From positions 62,001 to 126,000 of the forward strand of contig NZ_LR723671.1 of assembly GCF_902502825.2 (NCBI RefSeq): a DNA stretch of 64,000 bases, read 5' to 3'. This document shows, one piece after another, positions 16,355-25,083 of the stretch (position 1 is the first letter of the stretch; every line of letters begins with the position of its first letter). Source of the DNA: Pseudorhizobium flavum. Lineage in GTDB: Bacteria; Pseudomonadota; Alphaproteobacteria; Rhizobiales; Rhizobiaceae. The notes below the pieces were generated by a model. That model was given only the letters and a program-made list of their open reading frames with translations, was not told the origin of the DNA and ran no database searches. Made by a program: the position numbers and the translations under genes.

Positions 16355-17782
16355 ATGAGCGTTCGCCGCTTCCTCCTTTGCTGTCCACTCCTCCTGTCCG
16401 GCTGTGTCGTCGGCCCAGACCATGCCGCTCCTGAAATCGCTCTTCCCGCGAAATTCGCCGAAGGCTCCTCGAGCAGCAATGGCGACGTCTCGCGTCTTAC
16501 CTGGTGGACCGCCTTCAATGACAGCCGGCTCAACGGCTACGTCCAGCAAGGCCTGTCACAGAATCTCGACGTGCTCCAGGCACTTGAGCGGATCAATCAG
16601 GCTGAGGCAAACGTCGTTCAGGCGGGTGCCGGTGGACTACCCTCACTGGATTTCGGTGCCGAGGTGGACCGGAGCGGCACCAAGGACATTGGCGGACCCG
16701 GAGGTCCCACATCGACCTCTACGCAAACAACGGTGGCAGGCGGCCTCGATGCCTCCTGGTTCCTTGATCTCTTCGGCTTGTACAAACGCTCCAAGCAAAG
16801 TGCGCTGGCTCAGCTGGATGCCGCTTATGCCACTGTCGACGTTGCGCGACTTACCTTGCTTTCGCAAGTCGTCGCTGCATATATCGACGTGCGTTATTAT
16901 CAGGAGCGTATCGCCCTTGCCAGGCAGAACCTCTCGTCACGCCGCGAGACGCTTGAATTGACGCGTCTCCAGCTTGAAGCCGGCGCGGCATCCCGCCTGG
17001 ACGTCGTGCAATCCGAGGGCCTGGTCAATAGCACCCTTGCGGAGATCCCGGGCCTGGAAACCCAGTTCCGCGGCGCGGCTCATCGAGTCGCTACCCTGCT
17101 CGGCCTGCCTGCTTCATCGCTGCTGCCCGAGCTTCAGAAAGGGGCTCGCCAGCCGGTCGCCCGTTTCAATGCGAAGGCAGGCGTGCCCGCGGATCTGATC
17201 CGCAACCGTCCGGATATCCGCGCAGCGGAGCGGCAACTGGCATCTGCGGTTGCCGAAATCGGCGTAGCCCAGGCTCAACTTTATCCAGCAATTACGCTGG
17301 GGGGATCCATCAGTCCATCCTATACCCGCGCCAGCAGCGGCGAGAGCGGGGTGCTGTCTTGGTCATTCGGGCCCGGTCTTTCGCTGCCCATCTTTGATGG
17401 TGGAGCGCTGAAGGCGAACGTAACGGCAGCGGAATCGGTTGCGCGGGAGGCGTATCTCGCCTGGAAGGAAACTGTCTTGAACGCGGTCGAAGAAGTCGAA
17501 AACGCGCTTGCCGCCGTGGCGCGGGATGCCCGGACGGTAGCTGCACTTCGCGATACTGTCCGCTCCTATGAGGAGGCCAGAGATCTGGCCACCGCCAGCT
17601 ACCGCGACGGCGCTTCTTCATTGCTTGATGTACTTGATGCGCAACGACAGGTCTCCGCTGCCCAAGCGAACCTTGCCCAAGCTGTCCAGCAGACGGCCCA
17701 GGATTTTGTGTCCTTGAATATTTCGACTGGAGGTGGTTATGCCGCCACGGGACGGTTGGATACTATCGCTTCAGCGAAATGA
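16355..17782 (+). CDS. RND outer-membrane channel lipoprotein, OprM/NodT family
   Basis: 475 residues. The lipoprotein signal ends LLLSGCVVGPDH, with acylation at Cys17. Two outer-membrane efflux repeats follow (roughly residues 60-240 and 265-460), with the family signatures QAEANVVQAGAGGLPSL, IPGLETQFRGAAHRVATLLG and LIRNRPDIRAAERQLASA. The trimer would form a TolC-like channel for the adaptor and pump encoded at 11.2-15.6 kb. It is in a separate + strand unit after tetR, with a CAGGATCTG ribosome site. Confidence 0.95.
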   Translation: MSVRRFLLCCPLLLSGCVVGPDHAAPEIALPAKFAEGSSSSNGDVSRLTWWTAFNDSRLNGYVQQGLSQNLDVLQALERINQAEANVVQAGAGGLPSLDFGAEVDRSGTKDIGGPGGPTSTSTQTTVAGGLDASWFLDLFGLYKRSKQSALAQLDAAYATVDVARLTLLSQVVAAYIDVRYYQERIALARQNLSSRRETLELTRLQLEAGAASRLDVVQSEGLVNSTLAEIPGLETQFRGAAHRVATLLGLPASSLLPELQKGARQPVARFNAKAGVPADLIRNRPDIRAAERQLASAVAEIGVAQAQLYPAITLGGSISPSYTRASSGESGVLSWSFGPGLSLPIFDGGALKANVTAAESVAREAYLAWKETVLNAVEEVENALAAVARDARTVAALRDTVRSYEEARDLATASYRDGASSLLDVLDAQRQVSAAQANLAQAVQQTAQDFVSLNISTGGGYAATGRLDTIASAK

Positions 17783-18053
17783 TCTGCACCATCGCCCCTG
17801 CCTCATGGCAAAGTTCGCAGGTCCCGTGGCGTTGCCTATGGCAACACCTGGGTTCCTGCGCGAACAGCATTTATCCCCATCCGCGTGCCAGTAAGGACAG
17901 AGGGGGAGAGGGCCAAAATGGGCGCTTAACAACAACCAGCGAGTCACGCGGGAAACCCGCAGAGAGGTCAGACGGCCACAGCGCCAATCCGCGTCTGTCG
18001 CGCGCTCCTCATTCCATCCCAAAATCCACCGATTGCCTCACGCTGAAACCTGC

Positions 18054-18902
18054 TCATCGCGAGATGAGCATCGGGACGGATCCGGTCGCTAGTAGGGAGC
18101 GCGTGGTACTCCCAAACAGCAACTCCGTTGTGCGGGGGCGGCTGTAAGCGCCGAATACAAGAAGATCGACCCTTCTCTCGGCAACCTCACGAACGATGAC
18201 GTCCGCAACGGGAGAGCCATCTGATGCCACCTTGGCTATATCGGCTTCCACATTATACCTGTTCAAATGCTGGAGCAGATTCGTTCCGGCTTCCTGATCG
18301 GGGTCGTTCATATTCTTAGCTGCATCGACCGTCAGGATCGTCCTCTTTTCAGCTGTGCTGATGAAGGGCATCGCGTCGTTCACTGCCCGTCGCGCCTCCC
18401 TGCTGCGGTTCCAGGCGATGAGGACATTGGTACCTAAGGTTTCGCCTGTCCAGGATTGGGGTATGAGCAGTACGGGCGTTCCCGTTGCCAGAAGAAGTCG
18501 CTCGCCAAGCCACCCTGTGGGTAAGTCATCGGGCTTGGGATGTGCTGCGATGATGACATCGCTGTGAAGCGTGCGCAGGACGGCGTCGGTGTCTAGCCCG
18601 TCACGCCAGACGATCCGAAGCTCCGAACTGATGGCAAACTGACCACTCAGATTGGCGAACCAACGGCCTGCGGCAATTACCTTCTGTTCTTCCTCGTTGC
18701 GACGTCTCTCCACGACGTGACGGATGGCTTCGCCCCGCGCATTGCCGGCAAAGCGGTCCATCTCACCTGTCAAAGAGACGCCATAGATCCCAACCAGATG
18801 AGCTTCGTGCTTCCGGGCAAGTTGAGCCGCGTGCAGGGCAATCTTCTCGCCCGCGGATGACGCGTCAAAAAATACGGCAATGTCTCTCCAGACGGGCAAC
18901 AT
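18054..18902 (-). CDS. Universal stress protein, tandem Usp domains
   Basis: 282 residues from ATG 18902, chosen because GGGGAGG lies 8-9 bases upstream; a GTG start three codons earlier is possible. The first Usp-like half is degenerate. The second half ends in the ATP-binding pattern VFGAYSRPRTTELLFGSTTRSLL followed by VPMLISR. Tandem Usp proteins of this type are common in rhizobial low-oxygen and acid-stress regions. A stub of an efflux adaptor gene lies just upstream. Confidence 0.85.
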   Translation of the reverse strand: MLPVWRDIAVFFDASSAGEKIALHAAQLARKHEAHLVGIYGVSLTGEMDRFAGNARGEAIRHVVERRRNEEEQKVIAAGRWFANLSGQFAISSELRIVWRDGLDTDAVLRTLHSDVIIAAHPKPDDLPTGWLGERLLLATGTPVLLIPQSWTGETLGTNVLIAWNRSREARRAVNDAMPFISTAEKRTILTVDAAKNMNDPDQEAGTNLLQHLNRYNVEADIAKVASDGSPVADVIVREVAERRVDLLVFGAYSRPRTTELLFGSTTRSLLATGSVPMLISR

Positions 18903-18955
18903 CGTGTACACCTCCCCACGGAAGCAAGCTGAAAGCGGATTGAAGAGTGCCGAGG

Positions 18956-19165
18956 TTATCTACCCTCTCCAGTCTGCGCAACCACCGCACCGAGCTGGGC
19001 TAGATCTACGCTCGCGACCACGGACATTCCAGGAGCGAGCCGGTCGGTGAGCGGCTGTTGCGGCTCGATCCTGATGCGAACGGGAATACGTTGCGCAACC
19101 TTGGTAAAATTGCCAGTCGCATTGTCGGCCTTGATGACAGAGAACTCCGAACCCGTTGCTGGGGA
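18956..19165 (-). pseudogene. EmrA/HlyD-family adaptor, C-terminal stub cut by an IS6-type element
   Basis: Read on the - strand, 69 codons before a TAA stop at 18956-18958 give PATGSEFSVIKADNATGNF followed by VAQRIPVRIRIEPQQPL and LAPGMSVVASVDL, the C-terminal beta-barrel of EmrA-type fusion proteins. Everything upstream is missing: the sequence stops at the IS end at 19166. No start codon remains. The gene is too short to appear as a normal open frame. Confidence 0.85.
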
Positions 19166-19977
19166 GGCGTCGCCTTAACCGGCTGGTGCGGATCGAGGCA
19201 ATAGTCTATCGGCATGACTGACGATGCGTCCGCCCGATACAAACGCCACCGCTTTCCAGCCGAGATCATCGCGCATGCGGTATGGCTCTATTACCGGTTC
19301 CCGCTGAGCCTGCGCGATATCGAAGACCTGCTTGCCGAGCGCGGCATTGCCGTCTCGTTTCAGACCGTCTCAGAATGGACGACTAAGTTTGGCCTGAAAT
19401 TCGCCCACCAACTCAAGCGGCGATCGATCGGCAACTTCGCAGACAAATGGCATCTCGATGAGATGGTCGTATCGATCAAGGGCAAGAAATACTGGCTGTG
19501 GCGCGCCGTCGATGCCAACGGCTACGTTCTCGATGCTCTGCTGCAAAGCCGCAGAAACAAGGGAGCCGCTCTTCGGCTGATGCGCAAATTGTTGAAGACC
19601 CAAGGTGTTGCGCCGCGCGTGATGGTGACAGACAAGCTGCGTTCTTATTCCGCCGCAAAGCGAGAGATCATGCTGGGGATCGAACACCGTTCGCACAAAG
19701 GGCTCAACAACCTCGCAGAAAATTCTCACCTTCCCGTTCGACGACGAGAGCGACGCATGATTCGGTTCAAGTCGGCAGGTCAATGCCAACGTTTCGTCTC
19801 AACCCACGGCCAAATTGCCAATCTTTTCCAACTTCATCGAAAACACCTGAATGCCGCTGATCATCGCCAACTCCGCGCCCTCGCCAGCGCCACCTGGCGT
19901 GAGATCGCGTTGCCGATCCAAGCCTGAAATTCAGGACAAAGAAATGATTGCGTCCTACGTCAGGTTAAGGCGACGCC
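19166..19977 (+). mobile_element. IS6-family insertion sequence
   Basis: Perfect 15-bp terminal inverted repeats, GGCGTCGCCTTAACC at 19166-19180 and its complement at 19963-19977, enclosing one transposase gene; total 812 bp, normal for IS6. The flanking octamers (GCTGGGGA and ACCATCGC) do not match, so there is no target duplication. This fits an adjacent deletion or recombination, as does the truncated adaptor gene on the left. Confidence 0.92.
19214..19927 (+). CDS. IS6-family transposase
   Basis: 237-residue DDE transposase of the IS6/IS26 group. The N-terminal HTH region is FPAEIIAHAVWLYYRFPLS, followed by the three catalytic acids in context: WHLDEMVVSIKG, VMVTDKLRSY and the Glu in NLAENSHLPVRRRERRM. 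Length is normal and no frameshift is seen. IS6 elements transpose by cointegrate formation or conservative routes and often cause adjacent deletions. Confidence 0.95.
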   Translation: MTDDASARYKRHRFPAEIIAHAVWLYYRFPLSLRDIEDLLAERGIAVSFQTVSEWTTKFGLKFAHQLKRRSIGNFADKWHLDEMVVSIKGKKYWLWRAVDANGYVLDALLQSRRNKGAALRLMRKLLKTQGVAPRVMVTDKLRSYSAAKREIMLGIEHRSHKGLNNLAENSHLPVRRRERRMIRFKSAGQCQRFVSTHGQIANLFQLHRKHLNAADHRQLRALASATWREIALPIQA

Positions 19978-20005
19978 ACCATCGCTGCAGGTACCTTTAT
20001 CCTGC

Positions 20006-20036
20006 GATCAACCGAGCGGCGCGGGCTCGGTTGATC
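20006..20036 (-). terminator. 12-bp stem hairpin downstream of the DUF1269 gene
   Basis: GATCAACCGAGC at 20006-20017 pairs perfectly with 20025-20036 across a 7-base loop. It lies 27 bp beyond the stop of the - strand gene. No clear T-run follows, so it may act as a processing or stabilising hairpin rather than a canonical terminator. Confidence 0.5.
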
Positions 20037-20063
20037 GTTCACGACAGGGCCGTTCAATATCCG

Positions 20064-20585
20064 TCAGGAGCCTGTAACCGTTTGCGAAAGTGCGGCTCGC
20101 AATTTCTCTTCCTGTTCCGGCGAAAGCGACGTCTTGAGTACACGACCGCGCAACCCCTCGAACTCCGCCAGCACCTTTTCCGGCTGCACCTTTCGGACAA
20201 GCACGAACAATGCCGAGGAGTTGTTCGGGATCGTTTCGCCAAGAGATTTGATGAACGTGTCGTCGATGCCATAGTCAGCGAGCGAGCCGGACAAGGCGCC
20301 AACACCAGCCCCCGTCAGGCCACCGATGGCGATGCCGGCAAGCGGATTGAGGAACAAAAGCCCCACCAGACCGCCCCACAACGTGCCCGACAGCAGGCCT
20401 GACGCCGCCCCAAGGGTTGTCAGATTAAGGCTCTGCTTGAGATGAACCTTGCCTTCGCCGTCACGAACGACGACGACGGCATCCTCCAGATCGACCAGAT
20501 ACTCTTTTCTCAGGGCGGCGAGTTTGAGAAGCACCTTGTCGGCTTCATCAACCGTATCGAAACCGACGACTATCAGATCGGACAT
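20064..20585 (-). CDS. DUF1269 membrane-associated stress protein
   Basis: 173 residues. A DUF1269 domain covers the protein: MSDLIVVGFDTVDEADKVL, EDAVVVVRDGEGKVHLKQ, then a Gly-rich hydrophobic segment (residues about 57-100, GTLWGGLVGLLFLNPLAGIAI) that could sit in the membrane, and a C-terminal LVRKVQPEKVLAEF part. Function is not established for the family. It lies 73 bp downstream of a usp gene, in a same-strand run of stress genes. Confidence 0.85.
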   Translation of the reverse strand: MSDLIVVGFDTVDEADKVLLKLAALRKEYLVDLEDAVVVVRDGEGKVHLKQSLNLTTLGAASGLLSGTLWGGLVGLLFLNPLAGIAIGGLTGAGVGALSGSLADYGIDDTFIKSLGETIPNNSSALFVLVRKVQPEKVLAEFEGLRGRVLKTSLSPEQEEKLRAALSQTVTGS

Positions 20586-20658
20586 GCTTTGTTCTCCTGT
20601 GTTGTCATCACTTTTTCCGTAGCTTCCCGGGCCACCTGCCCTGCCCAGCGATAAGTCT

Positions 20659-21508
20659 TTATCGCGAGAGAAAGATCGGGACTGTCGGGTTGGCCAGAAT
20701 GGTACGAGTTGCGCTACCGAAAACGAATTCGGTGATCCGGGACTGCCCGTAGGCGCCCATGACCATCATATCGGCACCAAGCTCTTCTGCCCGGGATAGA
20801 ATAAGATCACCGGCATTGTCGCCTTCCAGTCGGTCAAGCGTCACCCTGATCCCGTGGCGTGCGAGGTGGAGAGCGATATCGCTTCCGGGATCTTCCCCCA
20901 GAAGCCTTGCAACCTTGGGCTCGGGAACAACAACAACGTGAACGGCGCGAGCAGTTGTAAGGAATGCCATTGAATCCGCTATGGCGCGGGCCGCTTCCCG
21001 GCTGGCATTCCATCCGATCACGATGGTTTCGGGGATGGCGCTGTCACCTGGCCAGGTGGCAGGCAAAAGGATCGAGGGTCGACCGGAGGCAAAGATGATA
21101 TCCTCCGAAACCGTAAGAGCTGTCTCCGCACGAGCCGGATCTCGCCCCGTTCCGACGATGGCCAGAGAGGCATGCCGGGCGTGCAACATGAGCGCTTCGC
21201 CCGTTTCATGAGAACATATCCGCAGTTCGCAGTTTACACCGCTGGCGGAGGCAATCTCCGAAAGGATCTTCCGAAGCTGCTCTTCGGCGTCGTGTCGGCG
21301 CTTCTCGAAAGCGGTTATCATGCTGTCGATCGCAGCCCCCCCGGGCGAAGCCATGCGAGGGAGTTGCGATCAAATCTTCCGGCACAAAAGCAACAACGAC
21401 GTGTGCATCCCATACACGTGCAAGTGAAACAGCATAATCGATATAGACCCGGCAGACAGAAGCTTCCGCTGTGTCGATATAAACGACAATATCTTTTGGC
21501 GTATTCAT
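20659..21508 (-). pseudogene. Universal stress protein, two Usp domains, frameshifted
   Basis: The N-terminal part (MNTPKDIVVYIDTAEASV to SHGFA) reads from ATG 21508 in one frame and the rest in another. The frames meet at a run of seven G (7 C on the + strand, 21336-21342). With six G the protein would be 282 residues with two Usp domains, ending in the ATP-binding pattern GAYGQSRITEFVFGSATRTIL and VPIFLSR. The frameshift may be a sequencing error or a real mutation. A copy of the TCAWCAGSTGATGA motif lies 55 bp upstream of the start. Confidence 0.85.
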
Positions 21509-21562
21509 TCCATCTCCCCGTCGCCCGCCTGCTTGACCAACTTAACGATCGATTATCATTAG

Positions 21563-21576
21563 TCAACAGCTGATGA
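21563..21576. promoter_or_regulatory. Shared palindromic motif, site 1 (usp promoter)
   Basis: TCAACAGCTGATGA, 55 bp upstream of the usp start, inside a longer imperfect palindrome (ATCATTAG ... CTGATGAT, 21555-21577). The 16-mer AGTCAACAGCTGATGA is identical to site 3 (reverse complement at 36234-36249). Confidence 0.6.
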
Positions 21577-21621
21577 TAAGACCGATGGAGATATGTCCCC
21601 TGGCTCAGTTCCAGCCTGCAT

Positions 21622-21813
21622 TCAATTCCTGCGCGATCGCGACAGGTGACCGGATGAGGTCTCCTCGGGCTTGATGCCTTCTGGCGCCTCAATCTCGTTC
21701 GTCGGGTGAGGCTCTGCGACTGTGCTCGGAGCAGGCCACTCACAATTCGTCTGATGTTTCTGCACCCGGCGCTTCTTCCGCACCGCCACAGTGAACGACT
21801 TTACTTGTTTCAT
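21622..21813 (-). CDS. Small basic hypothetical protein
   Basis: 63 residues from ATG 21813 (MKQVKSFTVAVRKKRRVQ, then a Pro/Glu-rich tail). It starts 7 bp after the hdeD-like stop on the same strand with a weak GAGGTCG ribosome site. The Lys/Arg-rich N-terminus and polar C-terminus suggest a nucleic-acid-binding or unstructured peptide. I do not recognise the family. Confidence 0.45.
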   Translation of the reverse strand: MKQVKSFTVAVRKKRRVQKHQTNCEWPAPSTVAEPHPTNEIEAPEGIKPEETSSGHLSRSRRN

Positions 21814-21820
21814 GACGACC

Positions 21821-22423
21821 TCAGGCTCTGTGTCGTTTATCGATGATCTCGCTTGAAGTCGGCGATCGCCGCAGTGCAAGCGCCAATGCACTCAGGCCGC
21901 AACCGGTGATCAGCAGATCGATCGCCAGCAGCGCGCCGATGATCCAGAGGCTGTTGACGGGCCAGCCCATCAGAATGACCATTGAAACGAGGACGGTGGT
22001 GGCGCCTGCCGCAACCAGCCAGCCCCAACCCGAAACAGGTCGAACCGCCAGACCTGCGGCAAATCTGACAATGCCTGCGACCAGCAGGCTGAGCGCCATG
22101 AGCAGCGTGAGGACGCTGGATGCCAATACCGGATTCCAGAATGTGACAAGGCCCGCCGACACATACAACGCGCCGATTGCGATCAACCCGAGCAAATGGC
22201 TCCGACGCTTCATCTGAACGGCGAAGACGATATGCGCCGCACCGGCCAGCAGCATCGTAACGCCCACAAAAAGCACCGAAACGACTGTCGCCAGCAGAAG
22301 ATTGGACAGGGCGGCAAACGCAATCAAGAGAAGTGCTATGCCTGCGGCCAACAGCCACTGCCATCGCGACCGTAACAGTCGCAGATCGGTGGAATCGAGC
22401 ATTCTGAAGTTCATGGTCGTCAT
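21821..22423 (-). CDS. HdeD-family acid-resistance membrane protein
   Basis: 200 residues from ATG 22423, which has a strong CAGGAGGAAAAA ribosome site (the open frame continues upstream to 22618 without coding character). Six hydrophobic helices in three pairs (WQWLLAAGIALLLIAFAAL, VVSVLFVGVTMLLAGAAHI and so on) fit the HdeD/DUF308 fold. E. coli HdeD contributes to acid resistance at high cell density. It lies in a run of stress genes on the same strand. Confidence 0.85.
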   Translation of the reverse strand: MTTMNFRMLDSTDLRLLRSRWQWLLAAGIALLLIAFAALSNLLLATVVSVLFVGVTMLLAGAAHIVFAVQMKRRSHLLGLIAIGALYVSAGLVTFWNPVLASSVLTLLMALSLLVAGIVRFAAGLAVRPVSGWGWLVAAGATTVLVSMVILMGWPVNSLWIIGALLAIDLLITGCGLSALALALRRSPTSSEIIDKRHRA

Positions 22424-22460
22424 GGGTTTTTCCTCCTGGAACTGCGGGTGTTCACGCGTG

Positions 22461-23579
22461 TCAGTTGCCGCCGACGATCTTGCCAGCCAGTATGAACGGG
22501 CTTGAAAGAACCGCACCGGCGGAATTGAACACGAAAGCTCCGGCTTGCCTGATGTTTTGCGGGTCGCCAGCGCCATTGCGAGCCGAGAGTTTCGGATAAA
22601 GCGCGGCGAGACCGACAAAACGATTGTGTCTGAAGCTATCGGAGGCCTCGACGTCCGATATATCGATCACCTGTACATTCGCCTTGCGCGTTGCCTCCTC
22701 GATTTTAGGATCCGTCACGTCGATCCTGCCCAGACGCTGACGTTCGGTAGATAGAAGTTCCGACACCTGCAGTGCCCTGTCGTCCCTGGACACAAGGATG
22801 GTCATGGGCGGGTTGAGTGGCCCTATCGCCGCCAATTGCGCTTCAAACACGTCAACGTCGATGTCTGGCGCCGCGAGCACCACCTGCAGTCGGCGGATGA
22901 CCGCATCCTTGCCTGTAAGCCGAAGCTGGCGCACCGCTTCCGTCGTCAGCCATCCTCCCATGCTGTGGCCGACGAGCGTGATCGGTCCCTGCGTCTGCTT
23001 GGCTGCAAGCGTGGTGAGCAGATCCGCCAACTGGTCGCGCGAAAACGTCACCGCATCCTTATCCGCGACGTAGCCGCTCAGAGCCCCTTCGGACGGCCAG
23101 GCAAACAGAATCGGAGCGGCGCCAGTGCCGGCATCCGCTGCCATTTGTGCGACGCGATAGACGGCCTCGGTGAAATTGGTGTTGTAGCCATGCACAAACA
23201 CGCCAACGCTTGGCGGTTTGTCATTGCGTTTGCGCGTGACTTCGGCCTCGAATGTCACCGCGTCGAGGAGCTGCTGGTCTACGGTGACGAAGTCCGTCTT
23301 CGGGTTCGGCTTCGATTTCGGCCACTCGACATTGCCGGCCTTGTGACCCGGCGGGATAGATATCCTGTAGCGGATGTAGCTGACCTCACGGCTGCGCCCG
23401 GTCGTGTAGACACCGGCCGCGTCGCGCTTTCGCGTGGTTGCGACATAGACGGTAGTCAGCTTCGCCCCCTGGACGGTTTCAGCCGTTTGGGCAAGCAGTT
23501 CCGGGCCCGGACGCCCGGCACAGGCTGAAAGCAGGCTTGTCAGGAGAAGAAATACAAGTCGAAGACTGAATTCACGCAT
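22461..23579 (-). CDS. Alpha/beta-hydrolase lipoprotein, DUF900 family
   Basis: 372 residues. A lipoprotein signal ends LLSACAGRPG (Cys20). The DUF900 alpha/beta-hydrolase core follows: VYVATTRKRD near the N-terminus, VFVHGYNTNF (oxyanion region), LVGHSMGGWL with the nucleophile Ser, LAAPDIDVDVF with the likely acid and SFRHNRFVG with the likely catalytic His. Substrate unknown, probably acting at the membrane from the periplasm. It is the last gene in line after the pta-ackA operon, separated by a decayed fabI. Confidence 0.88.
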   Translation of the reverse strand: MREFSLRLVFLLLTSLLSACAGRPGPELLAQTAETVQGAKLTTVYVATTRKRDAAGVYTTGRSREVSYIRYRISIPPGHKAGNVEWPKSKPNPKTDFVTVDQQLLDAVTFEAEVTRKRNDKPPSVGVFVHGYNTNFTEAVYRVAQMAADAGTGAAPILFAWPSEGALSGYVADKDAVTFSRDQLADLLTTLAAKQTQGPITLVGHSMGGWLTTEAVRQLRLTGKDAVIRRLQVVLAAPDIDVDVFEAQLAAIGPLNPPMTILVSRDDRALQVSELLSTERQRLGRIDVTDPKIEEATRKANVQVIDISDVEASDSFRHNRFVGLAALYPKLSARNGAGDPQNIRQAGAFVFNSAGAVLSSPFILAGKIVGGN

Positions 23580-23639
23580 TTACTGAAACCAAACAATGTC
23601 TAGTGCTGTGGAACCATCGCGCCTTTCGGAACAACAGCG

Positions 23640-23904
23640 TTCAGGCCTGCCGCCGCTAAAGGCGGCGTCAGTATTTTCGGGGCACCAGATTGTCCCATCC
23701 GGCCAGGCCGTGATGTGGAACCCGTTATCGGCGTAGACAACCGAACCGGGGAGCTGCGAGCCGCGCCATCCGGATGAAGGAATGGCAGGACACATCCATG
23801 GCCAATGCAAAGCCCTCGGCCGCGCAGCCGGCAGCAATCGACGCTTCGTTGGCGATGCCGACCACAAGGCCACGTATTCCGGACAGACCGATAGTCGCAG
23901 TCAT
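23640..23904 (-). pseudogene. fabI: Enoyl-ACP reductase (fabI) remnant with two internal deletions
   Basis: From ATG 23904, 3 bp after the ackA stop, the sequence reads MTATIGLSGIRGLVVGIAN and on to IAAGCA, then jumps in frame to EGFALAMDVSCHSFIRMARL, the middle of FabI; about 85 residues are missing. A second deletion follows at once and shifts frame. In another frame it continues GSVVYADNGFHITAW, which matches the FabI C-terminus (the YVDGGYHI region). The in-frame stop at 23725-23727 would give a 59-residue product. The left limit is approximate. The gene order pta-ackA-fabI is known in rhizobia. Confidence 0.85.
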
Positions 23905-23907
23905 TAA

Positions 23908-25083
23908 TCAGCCTCCCAGAACGCTTGAGGCTTCGGCAGCGATCACCTGTTCCTCGTCGGTTGGGATCACGAGCACGGCGAGGCGGCTTGCCGGGCTGCT
24001 GATGACTGTCCGGTTCTCAGCGTTCGCGGCCGGGTCGAGATCGATGCCGAGCCACATCAGGCGGGTGCAGATATCGGCCCTGATCGCCGGCTGGTGCTCG
24101 CCGATACCGGCCGTGAACACCAACGCGTCGAGCCCGCCGAGCGTCGAGGCAAGTCGCGAGACTTCACCTGCGACACTGAAGCAGAACAGTTCGATCGCTT
24201 CCTTCGCTTCCGGCTCTTCACTTTCCAGAAGCGCGCGGCTGTCAGCACTGATGCCGGAGACCCCCAGTAGACCCGACTGGTGATAGAGGAGGTCCTCGAT
24301 GTCGCTGAGATCGCGACCGGATCTTGCCAGATGCAGCACCACTCCGGCGTCGAGCGCTCCGCAGCGTGTTGCCATCGGCACACCGTCGAGCGTCGAAAAC
24401 CCCATGCTGGTGTCGCGGCTGGCACCGTTGCACATGGCGCAGAGGCTGGCACCGGACCCCAGATGGGCGACGACGACCTTGCCCGCCGCATGCTCCGGCC
24501 AGTTGCGGGCCAGTTCCCCCGCTATCGATCGATAGGAAAGCCCGTGAAAGCCATAACGTTTGATGCCTTCCTCGTGGAGCGCCCTTGGCAATGCGAAGCG
24601 TCGCGCGACCTCGGACATGGTGCGATGGAAGGCAGTGTCGAAAGAGGCGGTCTGCCTGAGCTCCGGTCGGAGGCGCGTGATCGCACGGATGAGGCGCAGC
24701 GCCTGGGGCTGATGCAGCGGTGCAAGCGGTACGAGCGCCTCCATCTGCGCCATCAGCCGATCATCGATCAGGACGGCACCATCGAACAGATCGCCGCCGT
24801 GCACGATACGGTGGCCGATCGCCATGACGCCGGACATGTCGTAATGCCACGAGAGGCGGCCGAAGGCCTCGCTCAAGACATCGTCCAATTCCTCCGCGGC
24901 TTCGGCTTCCAGTTCGATGTCGAAGCGATCCGGCCCCTCGGAAAGCTCGAAGCGCAACGGCGTCTTGCGAAAGTCGATCATACCCTTGCCGATGCGTGTG
25001 AGCGCACCTTCGGAACGGGTAAAGAGGCCGATCTTGACCGTGGACGAGCCGGCGTTGAAGGTGACAAGCAGTTGCTCGCTCAT
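23908..25083 (-). CDS. ackA: Acetate kinase
   Basis: 391 residues. Converts acetyl-phosphate and ADP to acetate and ATP (or the reverse). Family motifs are complete: LLVTFNAGSSTVK at the N-terminus, AIGHRIVHGG, SFDTAFHRTM, RYGFHGLSYRSI, AHLGSGASLCA, DTSMGFSTLDGVPMATRCG and VFTAGIGEH. The start ATG overlaps the pta stop by 4 bp. With the partner upstream it gives acetyl-CoA-dependent substrate-level phosphorylation, probably useful at low oxygen. Intact, unlike the genes at both ends of the operon. Confidence 0.96.
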   Translation of the reverse strand: MSEQLLVTFNAGSSTVKIGLFTRSEGALTRIGKGMIDFRKTPLRFELSEGPDRFDIELEAEAAEELDDVLSEAFGRLSWHYDMSGVMAIGHRIVHGGDLFDGAVLIDDRLMAQMEALVPLAPLHQPQALRLIRAITRLRPELRQTASFDTAFHRTMSEVARRFALPRALHEEGIKRYGFHGLSYRSIAGELARNWPEHAAGKVVVAHLGSGASLCAMCNGASRDTSMGFSTLDGVPMATRCGALDAGVVLHLARSGRDLSDIEDLLYHQSGLLGVSGISADSRALLESEEPEAKEAIELFCFSVAGEVSRLASTLGGLDALVFTAGIGEHQPAIRADICTRLMWLGIDLDPAANAENRTVISSPASRLAVLVIPTDEEQVIAAEASSVLGG

